Positions 34,421-42,570 of a stretch of DNA of 64,000 nucleotides are shown in pieces. Position 1 is the stretch's first letter. Each line of letters begins with the position of its first letter. The stretch comes from Clostridioides difficile_D (GTDB lineage Bacteria; Bacillota; Clostridia; Peptostreptococcales; Peptostreptococcaceae). Both the position numbers and the translations under genes were made by a program. Below the pieces are notes generated by a model. The model saw only the letters and a program-made list of their open reading frames with translations, had not been told where the DNA came from and made no database searches. The stretch is from positions 558,001 through 622,000 of the forward strand of contig OX244046.1 in NCBI GenBank assembly GCA_945861085.1, given 5' to 3'.

Positions 34421-35350
34421 ATGAATACGTTAGATGAGACATTATTAAAAGAAATTATAAGTTCTAATAAGAAGTATACTAATTATGGACAAGTCGCTAG
34501 TTACATACCAGAATTAAAAAACGCTAGAAGAAATGATTTAGGAATTTGTATCATAGATAGCGAAAATAATCTTTATAGTGCTGGAAACTGTAGCACAAAG
34601 TTTACTATACAAAGTATTTCAAAACCTATTGTGCTTGCTATGGCACTTATGGACAATGATTGGGAAGACGTTTTTTCAAACGTTGGAATGGAGCCAAGTG
34701 GAGACCCATTTAATTCGATAATGAAACTTGAAATTAATGACACAAAAAAACCCTGTAATCCAATGATAAATGCAGGGGCTATAGTAACTACTTCTCTTAT
34801 AAATGGGAGCTGTTTGGAAGAAAAAGAAGAAAGAATGCTTAGTTTTTTTAGAAAATTAGCAAAGAATGATAATATAGGAATAAATTATGATGTCTATAAG
34901 TCTGAAAAAATGACTGGTGATAGAAACAAAGCAATGGCTTACTTATTGAAAAGTGATGGATTTATCAGAGGTAATGTAGAAGATGTTTTAGACCTTTATT
35001 TTAAACAATGCTCAATTGAAATAGATTCTGTAGATTTGGCTAGAATTGGCGTAAATCTTGCTAATTATGGCGTGGATATAGAAAATGGTGAGCATTTAAT
35101 GAGTGAAATGGTTTCTAGAATTGTCAAAACATTTATGATGACTTGTGGAATGTATGATGCTTCTGGGGAATTTGCTATTAAAGTTGGAATTCCTGCAAAA
35201 TCTGGAGTTGGAGGTGGTATAATGGCTTCTGTGCCAGGGCGTATGGGTATTGGTGTTTATGGACCTGCACTTGACAAAAAAGGAAACAGCGTCGCAGGAG
35301 TTAAGGTTTTAGAGGAGTTGTCAAATAAACTCAAATTAAATATTTTTTAA
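34421..35350 (+). CDS. glsA: glutaminase
   Basis: 309 residues from the ATG at 34421 (SD AGAGGTG). Serine-dependent glutaminase fold: the catalytic Ser-x-x-Lys is in QSISKP, with downstream NPMINAGAI (Asn) and the late motif GIPAKSGVGGGI. It converts glutamine to glutamate and ammonia in the cytosol. It appears to be a single-gene unit, about 100 bp before an HTH regulator with its own promoter. Confidence 0.93.
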   Translation: MNTLDETLLKEIISSNKKYTNYGQVASYIPELKNARRNDLGICIIDSENNLYSAGNCSTKFTIQSISKPIVLAMALMDNDWEDVFSNVGMEPSGDPFNSIMKLEINDTKKPCNPMINAGAIVTTSLINGSCLEEKEERMLSFFRKLAKNDNIGINYDVYKSEKMTGDRNKAMAYLLKSDGFIRGNVEDVLDLYFKQCSIEIDSVDLARIGVNLANYGVDIENGEHLMSEMVSRIVKTFMMTCGMYDASGEFAIKVGIPAKSGVGGGIMASVPGRMGIGVYGPALDKKGNSVAGVKVLEELSNKLKLNIF

Positions 35351-35370
35351 AATTTTAAGAAAGGATTTTT

Positions 35371-35400
35371 TTGACAACAACATATAATTTAATATATAAT
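35371..35400 (+). promoter_or_regulatory. sigma-A-type promoter for the HTH regulator
   Basis: TTGACA (35371) and TATAAT (35395) with an 18-bp spacer, 48 bp before the start of the ArsR-type gene. Both hexamers are perfect. Confidence 0.8.
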
Positions 35401-35447
35401 TAAATTGTAAAGAAATATGAATTAAATAAATTTTTTAGGAGGGGTCA

Positions 35448-36011
35448 ATGAAAGAGGTATTGGTATTACGAGATTTGGAGTGCATAAAGGCTATTGCTCA
35501 TCCACGTAGAATAGATATTCTAAAAGCATTTGACAAATCGCCATTGTCAGCAAAACAATTATCTCAATTATTGGAAGAACCTCATGCAAAAATAAACTAC
35601 CATATAAAAATGTTATACAAAGTTGGTATTTTAGAATTAGTTGAGGAAAAAATAAAGTCGGGGATTGTGGAAAAATACTATTATCCAAGTGCAAAAAATG
35701 TGGTTATAGGGAATAGGATACTTAATTTTTCTTTAGACAATGGGGAAGAAAAAGAAGAATTGTACATATCAAAATTTGAAAATATGAGTGAAGTTTTTTA
35801 TAAGGCAGCAGAGGAAGATGTTTTAGAAAATGAAAATATAGTTGATTATCATGATATTTCTCTTACTCATGATGAATTAGTTGAACTTAGTGACACTATG
35901 AAGTCAAAGATAGATGAAATTTTAAATAAAAGACAACACAATGTTGAAGGTTCTAAGTATGATATAGCTATGGTTGTGATTCCTACGCTTAAGGAAGAAT
36001 GTCCTAGTTAG
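35448..36011 (+). CDS. ArsR-type HTH transcriptional regulator
   Basis: 187 residues. The winged helix is near the N-terminus (ECIKAIAHPRRIDILKAF...SAKQLSQLLEEPHAKINYHIKMLYKVGILELVEE, wing KYYYPSAK). The C-terminal 100 residues are acidic and helical and probably sense a ligand or dimerise; no CXC metal motif is present, so it is not a classical metal sensor. SD: AGGAGGG. Confidence 0.85.
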   Translation: MKEVLVLRDLECIKAIAHPRRIDILKAFDKSPLSAKQLSQLLEEPHAKINYHIKMLYKVGILELVEEKIKSGIVEKYYYPSAKNVVIGNRILNFSLDNGEEKEELYISKFENMSEVFYKAAEEDVLENENIVDYHDISLTHDELVELSDTMKSKIDEILNKRQHNVEGSKYDIAMVVIPTLKEECPS

Positions 36012-36466
36012 AACTATTAATTATGGATTAATTAAAAACATAAGATTAGAGATTGAACATCAAAATTTACTTAATAATCAAAAAATAGTTTTTGGTATGA
36101 TTTGGTATGAGTAAATAATGATTTTTAATCTCTATTTTTTTGTCTCCATATACCTATTGTATTTGTAAGAGAGATATAATATATAAAATGTATACACTAT
36201 CTAAGAAGTGTTTAGATAATGTATATAAAGTATGTAAGATTATAATATTTGAAATTTATTAAAATGGGTATAATTAAACTGTAAATATTAAAATTAAAAG
36301 TTAATGTAAATTAATGGTAGAAATATATTAAAAAAGGATTTAGATTAGTGCAAAAGCACTATCAAATAGGAGTCTCCATCTTCAAATGTTGATTTAAGTT
36401 AGTTAAGGTGGAGTAGTTCAAAATTAAAATTGAGTACAAGTTGGAGTACAAATAAAGGAGATAAAT
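36012..36466. other. gene-free region upstream of nfo
   Basis: Contains a long-range pair TTAGAGATT...AATCTCTATTTTTTT (36046-36141), a likely terminator of the HTH gene, and a second hairpin, CTCCATCTT...AAGGTGGAG (36373-36413). No ORF was convincing. Confidence 0.5.
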
Positions 36467-37063
36467 ATGATTAAATTAGGAACACATCTTTCAATAGCAA
36501 AGGGATTTGCCAAGGCAGCTGAGACAGCTGTATATATTGATGCAAATACATTTCAATTTTTTAGTAGAAACCCAAGAGGAGGAAATGCTAAAGAATTTGA
36601 TGAAAAAGATATAGCTAAATTTCAAGAGATTAGAAAGGCAAATAATTTTGCACCACTACTTGCACATGCTCCATATACTATGAATTTAGGTGGCACAAAG
36701 GATGATGTATACGAATTTGCAACAAGAGTGATAGATGAGGATATAAGAAGGATGGACTCATTAGGAATTGAATACATGTGCTTTCATCCAGGCAGTCATG
36801 TAGGTGGTGGAGTAGATTTTGGTATAGATAGGATAGTAAAAGGATTGAATAATGCAATTAAGGGTGATGAAAATATAACCATACTTCTTGAAACTATGTC
36901 AGGAAAAGGAACTGAAATAGGCTTTAAGTTTGAGCAATTAAAAAGTATAATAGATAAAATTGAACACAAAGAAAAAATAGGTGTGTGTCTTGATACATGT
37001 CACATTTTTTCAGCTGGTTATGATATAGTGAATGATTTGGATGGAGTCTTAGAGGAATTTGAT
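36467..37063 (+). CDS. nfo: endonuclease IV, 5' exon (interrupted by IStron)
   Basis: First 199 codons of a deoxyribonuclease IV (AP endonuclease). Metal-site motifs are visible: GTHLSIAKG, LLAHAPYTMNLG, CFHPGSHVGGG, ILLETMSGKGTEIG and VCLDTCHIFSAGYD. The frame meets a TAA immediately after GAT at 37061-37063, where the IStron begins. Without splicing the protein would be cut after ...EEFD and lack its last metal ligands. SD: AAAGGAG before the ATG at 36467. Confidence 0.92.
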
Positions 37064-38929
37064 TAAAAAATAGCTATGCACACTTGTGACTTTAGTCATG
37101 AGTTAGTAGCTAAAATAGTCAGCATATAGGGAAACTTATATGTAGAGATAGGATAGAACCTATCCAATACTACTTGAATTGCTAAAAACCCCTAAAGCTA
37201 ACCAAACTAAAACATAAGGATGAAATAAACCTAAGTGTGAAAGTTACGAAAGTAGAAAAAATTGGTTAGATGGTATAAGGTTAAACCCTAAGTACTTTAA
37301 AATGGGCAATCAGCAGGTAAGCTCCGAATAGGAGAAACTTCAACGACTATTCCTCTTGAGGGAAGTACACTACAAGCTATCGGTAGTGGAAGTGGGTAGA
37401 CCTTAACGGATAATGCCGAAGGATAAGATATAGTCTGTGCTTGCATGAAAGTGTAAGAAGTTCATAAGAGAACTGCATAGGTAGTAGCGAACTTATGTGA
37501 ACGACAACCTCAAAAATGATAAAAGTTAGGACTTACGGTTCTTGCATATGTTATTTAAAAATAAATATAAAAACCTTCGAAATAATTGTTTTAAATAATT
37601 ACGTTTGTTAATATTATAATGGGTGATGAAAAATGGAAGTGACTCATGGTAAAGATATATATATTAATAATCAGAAAAAACAATTAAAGTGAGGTGATAG
37701 TAGTGGAAAAGGCATATAAGTTTAGAATGTATCCAAATAAAAAACAGCAAGAGTTAATTAACAAAACTTTTGGATGTTGTAGGTTTGTATATAATAAATA
37801 TCTTGCTAAAAGAATAGAAGTTTATAAAAACGATAAAGAAACTTTTACTTATAAACAGTGTAGTTCTGATTTAACCAATTTAAAAAAAGATTTAAAGTGG
37901 CTTAAAGAACCTGACAAATTTTCACTACAAAACGCCTTAAAAGATTTAGAAAACGCATATGAAAAATTCTTTAAAGAAAAGGCAGGATTTCCTAAATTTA
38001 AATCAAAGAAAACTAATAGATTTTCATATAAGACTAATTTTACAAATGGAAACATTATGTATTGTGGTCAATATATAAAATTGCCTAAACTTGGTATGGT
38101 TAAAGTAAGGGATAAACAAGTCCCTAAAGGGAGAATACTTAATGCTACTATATCTAAAGAACCAAGTGGTAGATATTATGTATCATTATGTTGTACTGAT
38201 GTAGATATTGAAGCATTTGAAAATACTAATAATCAGATAGGTTTAGATTTAGGAATTAAAGAATTTTGTATCTCAAGTTGTGGAGAATTTATAGAAAATC
38301 CTAAGTATCTTAAGAAGTCATTAAACAAACTTGCTAAATTACAAAGAGAATTATCGAGAAAAACAATCGGTAGTTTAAATAGAAATAAAGCAAGATTAAA
38401 AGTTGCAAGACTTCAAGAACATATAGCTAATCAAAGAAAGGATTTTCTACAAAAACTATCTACTAAATTAATAAAAGAGAATGATATTATTTGCATAGAA
38501 GATTTACAAGTAAAGAATATGATTAGAAATCGTAAACTATCTAGCTTAATTTCTGATGTATCATGGTCAGAGTTTATTCGTCAATTAGAATATAAGGCTA
38601 ATTGGTATGGTAGAAAAATTGTAAAGGTAGGTAAATTCTTTGCAAGTTCACAAATATGCAATAAATGTGGGTATAAAAACGAGGAAGTTAATGACTTAAA
38701 TGTAAGAGAATGGATTTGTCCTAGTTGTAATGAAACTCACGATAGAGATATAAATGCAAGTATAAATATATTAAAAGAAGGGTTAAGACTAATAACAATT
38801 CAAAATAAATAACTTATGTAAGAACCGTAGGAACTACGGGAATAGCCTGTGGAGAATTAGTAAGACATATTTTAGTATGCAAAATTCTATGAAGCAGGAA
38901 CCCTGTGACTTTAGTCATGGGAGGTTCAG
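37064..38929 (+). mobile_element. IStron: group I intron with IS605-type ends and tnpB
   Basis: 1,866 bp inserted after TTGAT, the target used by IS605-type Y1 transposases and reported for C. difficile IStrons. The 5' exon ends in T and the intron in G (38929), as in group I introns. The core is visible: GGGCAATCAGCAGGTAAGC (near 37305) and AAGATATAGTC (S-type element, near 37427). Ends carry the subterminal hairpin TGACTTTAGTCA (37087 and 38906). CTTACGGTTCTTGCATA (37532-37548) pairs, with G-U, with 38815-38831, so the tnpB ORF is looped out of the ribozyme. No intact tnpA is present; the 37440-37700 part holds only intron periphery. Confidence 0.92.
37703..38812 (+). CDS. tnpB: TnpB (IS605 OrfB) RNA-guided nuclease
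   Basis: 369 residues from GTG at 37703 (SD GAGGTGAT). The N-terminal HTH_OrfB region (KAYKFRMYPNKKQQELINKTFGCCRFVYN) is followed by a RuvC-like nuclease with Asp in IGLDLGIKEF, Glu in ICIEDLQVKNM, and a final Asp in DRDINASINIL; a zinc ribbon (CNKCG...CPSC) sits between the last two. All three RuvC acids are present, so nuclease activity is plausible. TnpB cleaves DNA at the donor site with an element-derived guide RNA from the right end, which here overlaps the intron 3' part. Confidence 0.94.
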   Translation: MEKAYKFRMYPNKKQQELINKTFGCCRFVYNKYLAKRIEVYKNDKETFTYKQCSSDLTNLKKDLKWLKEPDKFSLQNALKDLENAYEKFFKEKAGFPKFKSKKTNRFSYKTNFTNGNIMYCGQYIKLPKLGMVKVRDKQVPKGRILNATISKEPSGRYYVSLCCTDVDIEAFENTNNQIGLDLGIKEFCISSCGEFIENPKYLKKSLNKLAKLQRELSRKTIGSLNRNKARLKVARLQEHIANQRKDFLQKLSTKLIKENDIICIEDLQVKNMIRNRKLSSLISDVSWSEFIRQLEYKANWYGRKIVKVGKFFASSQICNKCGYKNEEVNDLNVREWICPSCNETHDRDINASINILKEGLRLITIQNK

Positions 38930-39169
38930 AAGGTCATAGGTATAGACAGATTGAAAACTGTTCATCTAAATGATAGTATGATGCCATTTGGAGATAAAAA
39001 AGACAGACATGCTCCTATAGGGGAAGGGAAAATAGGATTAAAAGTATTGATTGATTTTATGGAACATCCTAGTCTAAAACACTTACCATTCTTCTTAGAA
39101 ACTCCTTTTGATGATGAAGGTCACAAGAGAGAGATTAAGATGATAAAAGAAATACTATCTAGTAAATAA
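38930..39169 (+). CDS. nfo: endonuclease IV, 3' exon
   Basis: The last 79 codons plus stop of endonuclease IV, starting KVIGIDRLKTVHLNDS...KDRHAPIGEGKIG and ending PFFLETPFDDEGHKREI, which supply the remaining metal ligands (H, D, H, E). Joining GAT (37063) to AAG (38930) gives one 278-residue frame, normal for the family. There is no own SD or start codon at the junction, so expression depends on intron removal. Confidence 0.92.
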   Translation, partial: KVIGIDRLKTVHLNDSMMPFGDKKDRHAPIGEGKIGLKVLIDFMEHPSLKHLPFFLETPFDDEGHKREIKMIKEILSSK

Positions 39170-39196
39170 AACTTTATCAAAGATAGGTGAAACACT

Positions 39197-39220
39197 CCAC
39201 CCTCAACGTAATTAGGGTGG
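39197..39220. terminator. hairpin after nfo
   Basis: CCACCCT / AGGGTGG stem with a 10-base loop 28 bases after the nfo stop. It lacks a T-run, so its strength as a terminator is doubtful. Confidence 0.45.
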
Positions 39221-39453
39221 AAATATAATAATGAAATATACTAATTTAAATTAAATGGATAGGAACAATATAAATTGTATACAAATGAACTGGATATAAA
39301 GTATGATTACATTATGAATAGACTGATATAAAATATAATTATATTATGAATAGTATGTAAATATATTGCAAAGATTCTCATAATTTGTTGTATAATTAAA
39401 GGTAGCATATTTATATTATATAAAAATTAATTAAAAGTTAGGTGGGGAAAGAT

Positions 39454-40449
39454 ATGAGAAATTTAGGCAATACTAATATGAAAATAAAGAGAGTTGGTTT
39501 TGGGGGAATTCCTATACAAAGGATTACTCAAGATGATACTAACTTAGTTATAAATGAGTTAGAAAAACAAGGAATAAACTTTATTGACAGTGCAAGAGGG
39601 TACACAATAAGTGAGGAAGCAATTGGAATTGCTATTGAAGGAAAAAGAGATAAATTTTTCTTAGCTACTAAAAGTATGTCTAGAGATTATGATTCAATGA
39701 AGAGAGATGTTGAGATAAGTCTAAACAATTTTAAAACTGATTTTATAGATTTATATCAATTCCATAATGTTAAAGAAGAGGAATATGATAATCTTTTTAA
39801 GGATAAAATGGCTTATAGTGCCCTTTTAGAGGCAAAAGAGCAAGGCAAGATAAAGCACATTGGTATAACTAGTCACAATCTAAAGACTATAGAAAAAGCT
39901 ATAGAAGATGGAAAATTTGACACTATACAATTTCCTTATAATATAGTTGAAGAACAAGCAGATGAAGTATTTAAAAAAGCTCATGAAAAAGGCATTGGGA
40001 TAATAGTAATGAAGCCTCTAGCTGGAGGAGCTTTAGATAATGCTAAATTGGCTATTAAGTATATACTATCTAAAGATTATATAGATGTAGTTATACCAGG
40101 TATGGAGAGTGTTGAACAGGTTAGACAAAATGTCTCTGTACTTGAAAATCTTGTACTAGATGAAAAAGATAATAAGGAAATTGAAGAAATAAGAAATTCT
40201 TTAGGTAAAAAATTCTGTAGAAGATGTGAATACTGCATGCCTTGTGCTGTTGGAATAAATATACCATTGAGCTTTTTATGTGAAGGCTATTATACTAGAT
40301 ATGGATTAAAAGAGTGGGCTAAAGAAAAGTATGAGGTTATGGATGTTAAACCTACTGAGTGTATTGACTGTGGGCTTTGTGAGAGTCGATGTCCATATGA
40401 ACTTCCTATAAGAGAAATGCTGAAGACTGTTGTCGAAAAGCTAGGATAG
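39454..40449 (+). CDS. aldo/keto reductase with C-terminal 4Fe-4S cluster domain
   Basis: 331 residues from the ATG at 39454 (SD AGGTGGGG). The AKR barrel shows GFGGIPIQRI, FIDSARGYTISEEAIG (catalytic Asp and Tyr region), LATKSMSR and GIIVMKPLAGGAL. From about residue 255 come two cysteine clusters, CRRCEYCMPC and CIDCGLCESRCP, the pattern of anaerobe AKRs with ferredoxin-like tails. It may pass electrons between an iron-sulfur carrier and an unidentified carbonyl substrate. Monocistronic, with a terminator downstream. Confidence 0.9.
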   Translation: MRNLGNTNMKIKRVGFGGIPIQRITQDDTNLVINELEKQGINFIDSARGYTISEEAIGIAIEGKRDKFFLATKSMSRDYDSMKRDVEISLNNFKTDFIDLYQFHNVKEEEYDNLFKDKMAYSALLEAKEQGKIKHIGITSHNLKTIEKAIEDGKFDTIQFPYNIVEEQADEVFKKAHEKGIGIIVMKPLAGGALDNAKLAIKYILSKDYIDVVIPGMESVEQVRQNVSVLENLVLDEKDNKEIEEIRNSLGKKFCRRCEYCMPCAVGINIPLSFLCEGYYTRYGLKEWAKEKYEVMDVKPTECIDCGLCESRCPYELPIREMLKTVVEKLG

Positions 40450-40461
40450 ATTTTATTTATT

Positions 40462-40498
40462 GAAATCGGTGTAGTAGATTTACTCCGATTTCTTTTTA
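40462..40498 (+). terminator. terminator after the aldo/keto reductase
   Basis: GAAATCGG / CCGATTTC with further pairing GTAGTA/TTTACT inside, then TTTTTATT. Confidence 0.85.
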
Positions 40499-40659
40499 TT
40501 GGATGTGGTCTTATATACAAATACTAAATTTACATAGTTACAAGTATTATATAAATTTAATATTTGTGTGAGTATAGATATAAGACAGTTATTATTGTTG
40601 TTTTAGCATAGTTTCAAGTACTAGAACATCAATATAATGTCAAATAATACATAAAATCT

Positions 40660-41064
40660 TTATTTCTCAAAAATATTATAGGATATATCATATTTAGATA
40701 CTGGATAAAGTTCAATTTCAACTCTAGGGTTATCCTTATCTATAAAATCAAATAAAAGTACTGGTTTAAGCTGTTTATCATTTTTTATTATTCCACTTTT
40801 TTCAATACCATCACAAATACTTTTTGGATAATTATGTAAATCCCCCATTCTCTTGTTTGGGAAGAATAATTTTAAGACTGTTATTAGATTTTCTTCGACA
40901 GTTTCTCCTTGATACTGTTGGTTTATAAAACCTGCAATCATGTTTTCGTATGCAAGATACTTAGAATATTTTCCCTTTGAAGGCATCCACGCTTGACCAT
41001 TTATATTGTGAAGCTTAAAATTAGATTTACTAATAGGTCTACCTGGAATTGTTATTTTAATCAA
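40660..41064 (-). CDS. RusA-like Holliday junction resolvase, orphan
   Basis: About 134 residues. The RusA pattern is clear: ITIPGRPISKSNFK at the start, KRMGDLHNYPKSICDGIEKSGIIKNDKQL in the middle, then a beta strand pair. The family's catalytic block is usually D-x-D-N; here it reads D-L-H-N, with the downstream DG and ND aspartates kept. I prefer the TTG at 41064, because the ATG at 41076 touches its AAGG. RusA genes normally sit in prophages, but no phage genes surround this one. Confidence 0.78.
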   Translation of the reverse strand: MIKITIPGRPISKSNFKLHNINGQAWMPSKGKYSKYLAYENMIAGFINQQYQGETVEENLITVLKLFFPNKRMGDLHNYPKSICDGIEKSGIIKNDKQLKPVLLFDFIDKDNPRVEIELYPVSKYDISYNIFEK

Positions 41065-41550
41065 ATTGTTCACCATCCTTATACATTATTTATTATAATC
41101 TGTATATGATTTAAAATCAAATTCTTGTTTAAAGTGTTTTTACAAAGTTACTTTGTAAAATTTTCTACTTTAGGTATGGTAATATAAGACAAGTGCTTTA
41201 TCTACGAATTTTAAAATCTGCTATATGCTATATATACCTACACTAGACCTTCATAACACTAATGAATGTAAACTTAGTGGAGAGAATAAAAATAGGATGT
41301 ATAAGTCGAGTAAAGACTTAATAATAAACATTGATGTAAATGGAATTGGATAAATTTGCTTGAATTATTTTTATTTAATTTTCTTAATAAACAATAATGT
41401 TAATGGAGTATTAAATATAATAAAAAATCTTCTTATTTTATTTATAGGGAGAATGTCAAAATATAATTAATAATATTTGAAGTTTTAGAGCCTAGATTAA
41501 ATAAGTTAAAAAGCTTAGAAAGATTAAATAGATTAAAAAGGAATAATTTT
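41065..41550. other. gene-free divergent region between rusA-like gene and queG
   Basis: Contains TTTTACAAAG-TTA-CTTTGTAAAA, a perfect palindrome at 41138-41160, placed about 75 bp upstream of the RusA gene (candidate operator), and AT-rich DNA with short GATTAAATA-type repeats (41490-41545) ahead of queG. Confidence 0.6.
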
Positions 41551-42465
41551 ATGAATAATAAGGAATTAAAAGAATTTTGTAATTTGATAGGATTAAAATG
41601 TGTAGGGATAGCTGGTGTAGATAAGTATGATAATCTGAAAAAGATACTTGAAGATAGACATCAAAAAGATTATTTGACTGGTATGGAAGAGCCAATCATT
41701 GAAAATAGAATTAACCCAAGAAATATAATGGAAGATGCTAATTCTATAATAGTGTGTGCATTTCCATATCATATAAATAGACAAGAAAAGAATGAAAATT
41801 CAAATTTATCAAGATATTGTCACGGTAAGGATTATCATATTGTAGTAAAGGACTTTTTACAACAAATTTGTGATTATATTTCTGAAAAAGTAATAGATTT
41901 TGAATATAAGATATTTGCTGATAATGGACCATTAGTTGACAGGTATTTAGCTTATTTATCAGGAATAGGATATTTTGGAATAAATAACAATATCATAACT
42001 GATGAATATGGTTCTTATGTATTTATAGGGTATATAGTAAATAATTATAAGTTTGAAGAAGATAAACCACTAGAAAAAAGTTGTTTTAAATGTGGTAAGT
42101 GTGTAAAATATTGTCCGGGAAATGCTATATTGGGAAATTATGATATGAATCCTAAGAAATGTTTATCATATATAACTCAAAAAAAAGGAGATTTGTCAAA
42201 GGAAGAAAAAGATGTTTTAAAAAATAGCAAAAAGATATTTGGGTGCGATATTTGTCAAGAAGTGTGTCCGCATAATGTTGAAATACCAACAACTCACATT
42301 TTGGAATTTAAAGAAAATATAATAGATTATTTGGATTATGATGAGGTACAAAATATTTCAAATAAAGAATTTAAAAGAAGATATGGGGATAGAGCTTTTA
42401 GTTGGAGGGGGAAAAATATAATAAAGAGAAATATGGAAATAATTTTAGATAAGTATGATGACTAA
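41551..42465 (+). CDS. queG: epoxyqueuosine reductase QueG
   Basis: 304 residues. The cobalamin-dependent domain occupies the N-terminal 170 residues, with ADNGPLVDRYLAYLSGIGYFG matching the QueG signature around the catalytic Asp. Two 4Fe-4S motifs follow: CFKCGKCVKYCP and CDICQEVCPHN. It is shorter than the E. coli protein because the C-terminal HEAT-like part is missing, which is usual in clostridia. It reduces epoxyqueuosine to queuosine in the wobble position of tRNA. Confidence 0.92.
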   Translation: MNNKELKEFCNLIGLKCVGIAGVDKYDNLKKILEDRHQKDYLTGMEEPIIENRINPRNIMEDANSIIVCAFPYHINRQEKNENSNLSRYCHGKDYHIVVKDFLQQICDYISEKVIDFEYKIFADNGPLVDRYLAYLSGIGYFGINNNIITDEYGSYVFIGYIVNNYKFEEDKPLEKSCFKCGKCVKYCPGNAILGNYDMNPKKCLSYITQKKGDLSKEEKDVLKNSKKIFGCDICQEVCPHNVEIPTTHILEFKENIIDYLDYDEVQNISNKEFKRRYGDRAFSWRGKNIIKRNMEIILDKYDD

Positions 42466-42570
42466 TAATAAGAGTCTGTTTCATATACTTTAATGTGTAT
42501 TTACTTTAACACTTGTCGTGTAAAAGTCATATTATATCATTAAAGTTAAATATGGGGAGGTGGGGGAATA

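Noticed and set aside
37621..37700. tnpA remnant before tnpB
   Set aside because: Short frames here show no Y1 transposase motif (HUH or catalytic Tyr), so I could not support a remnant.
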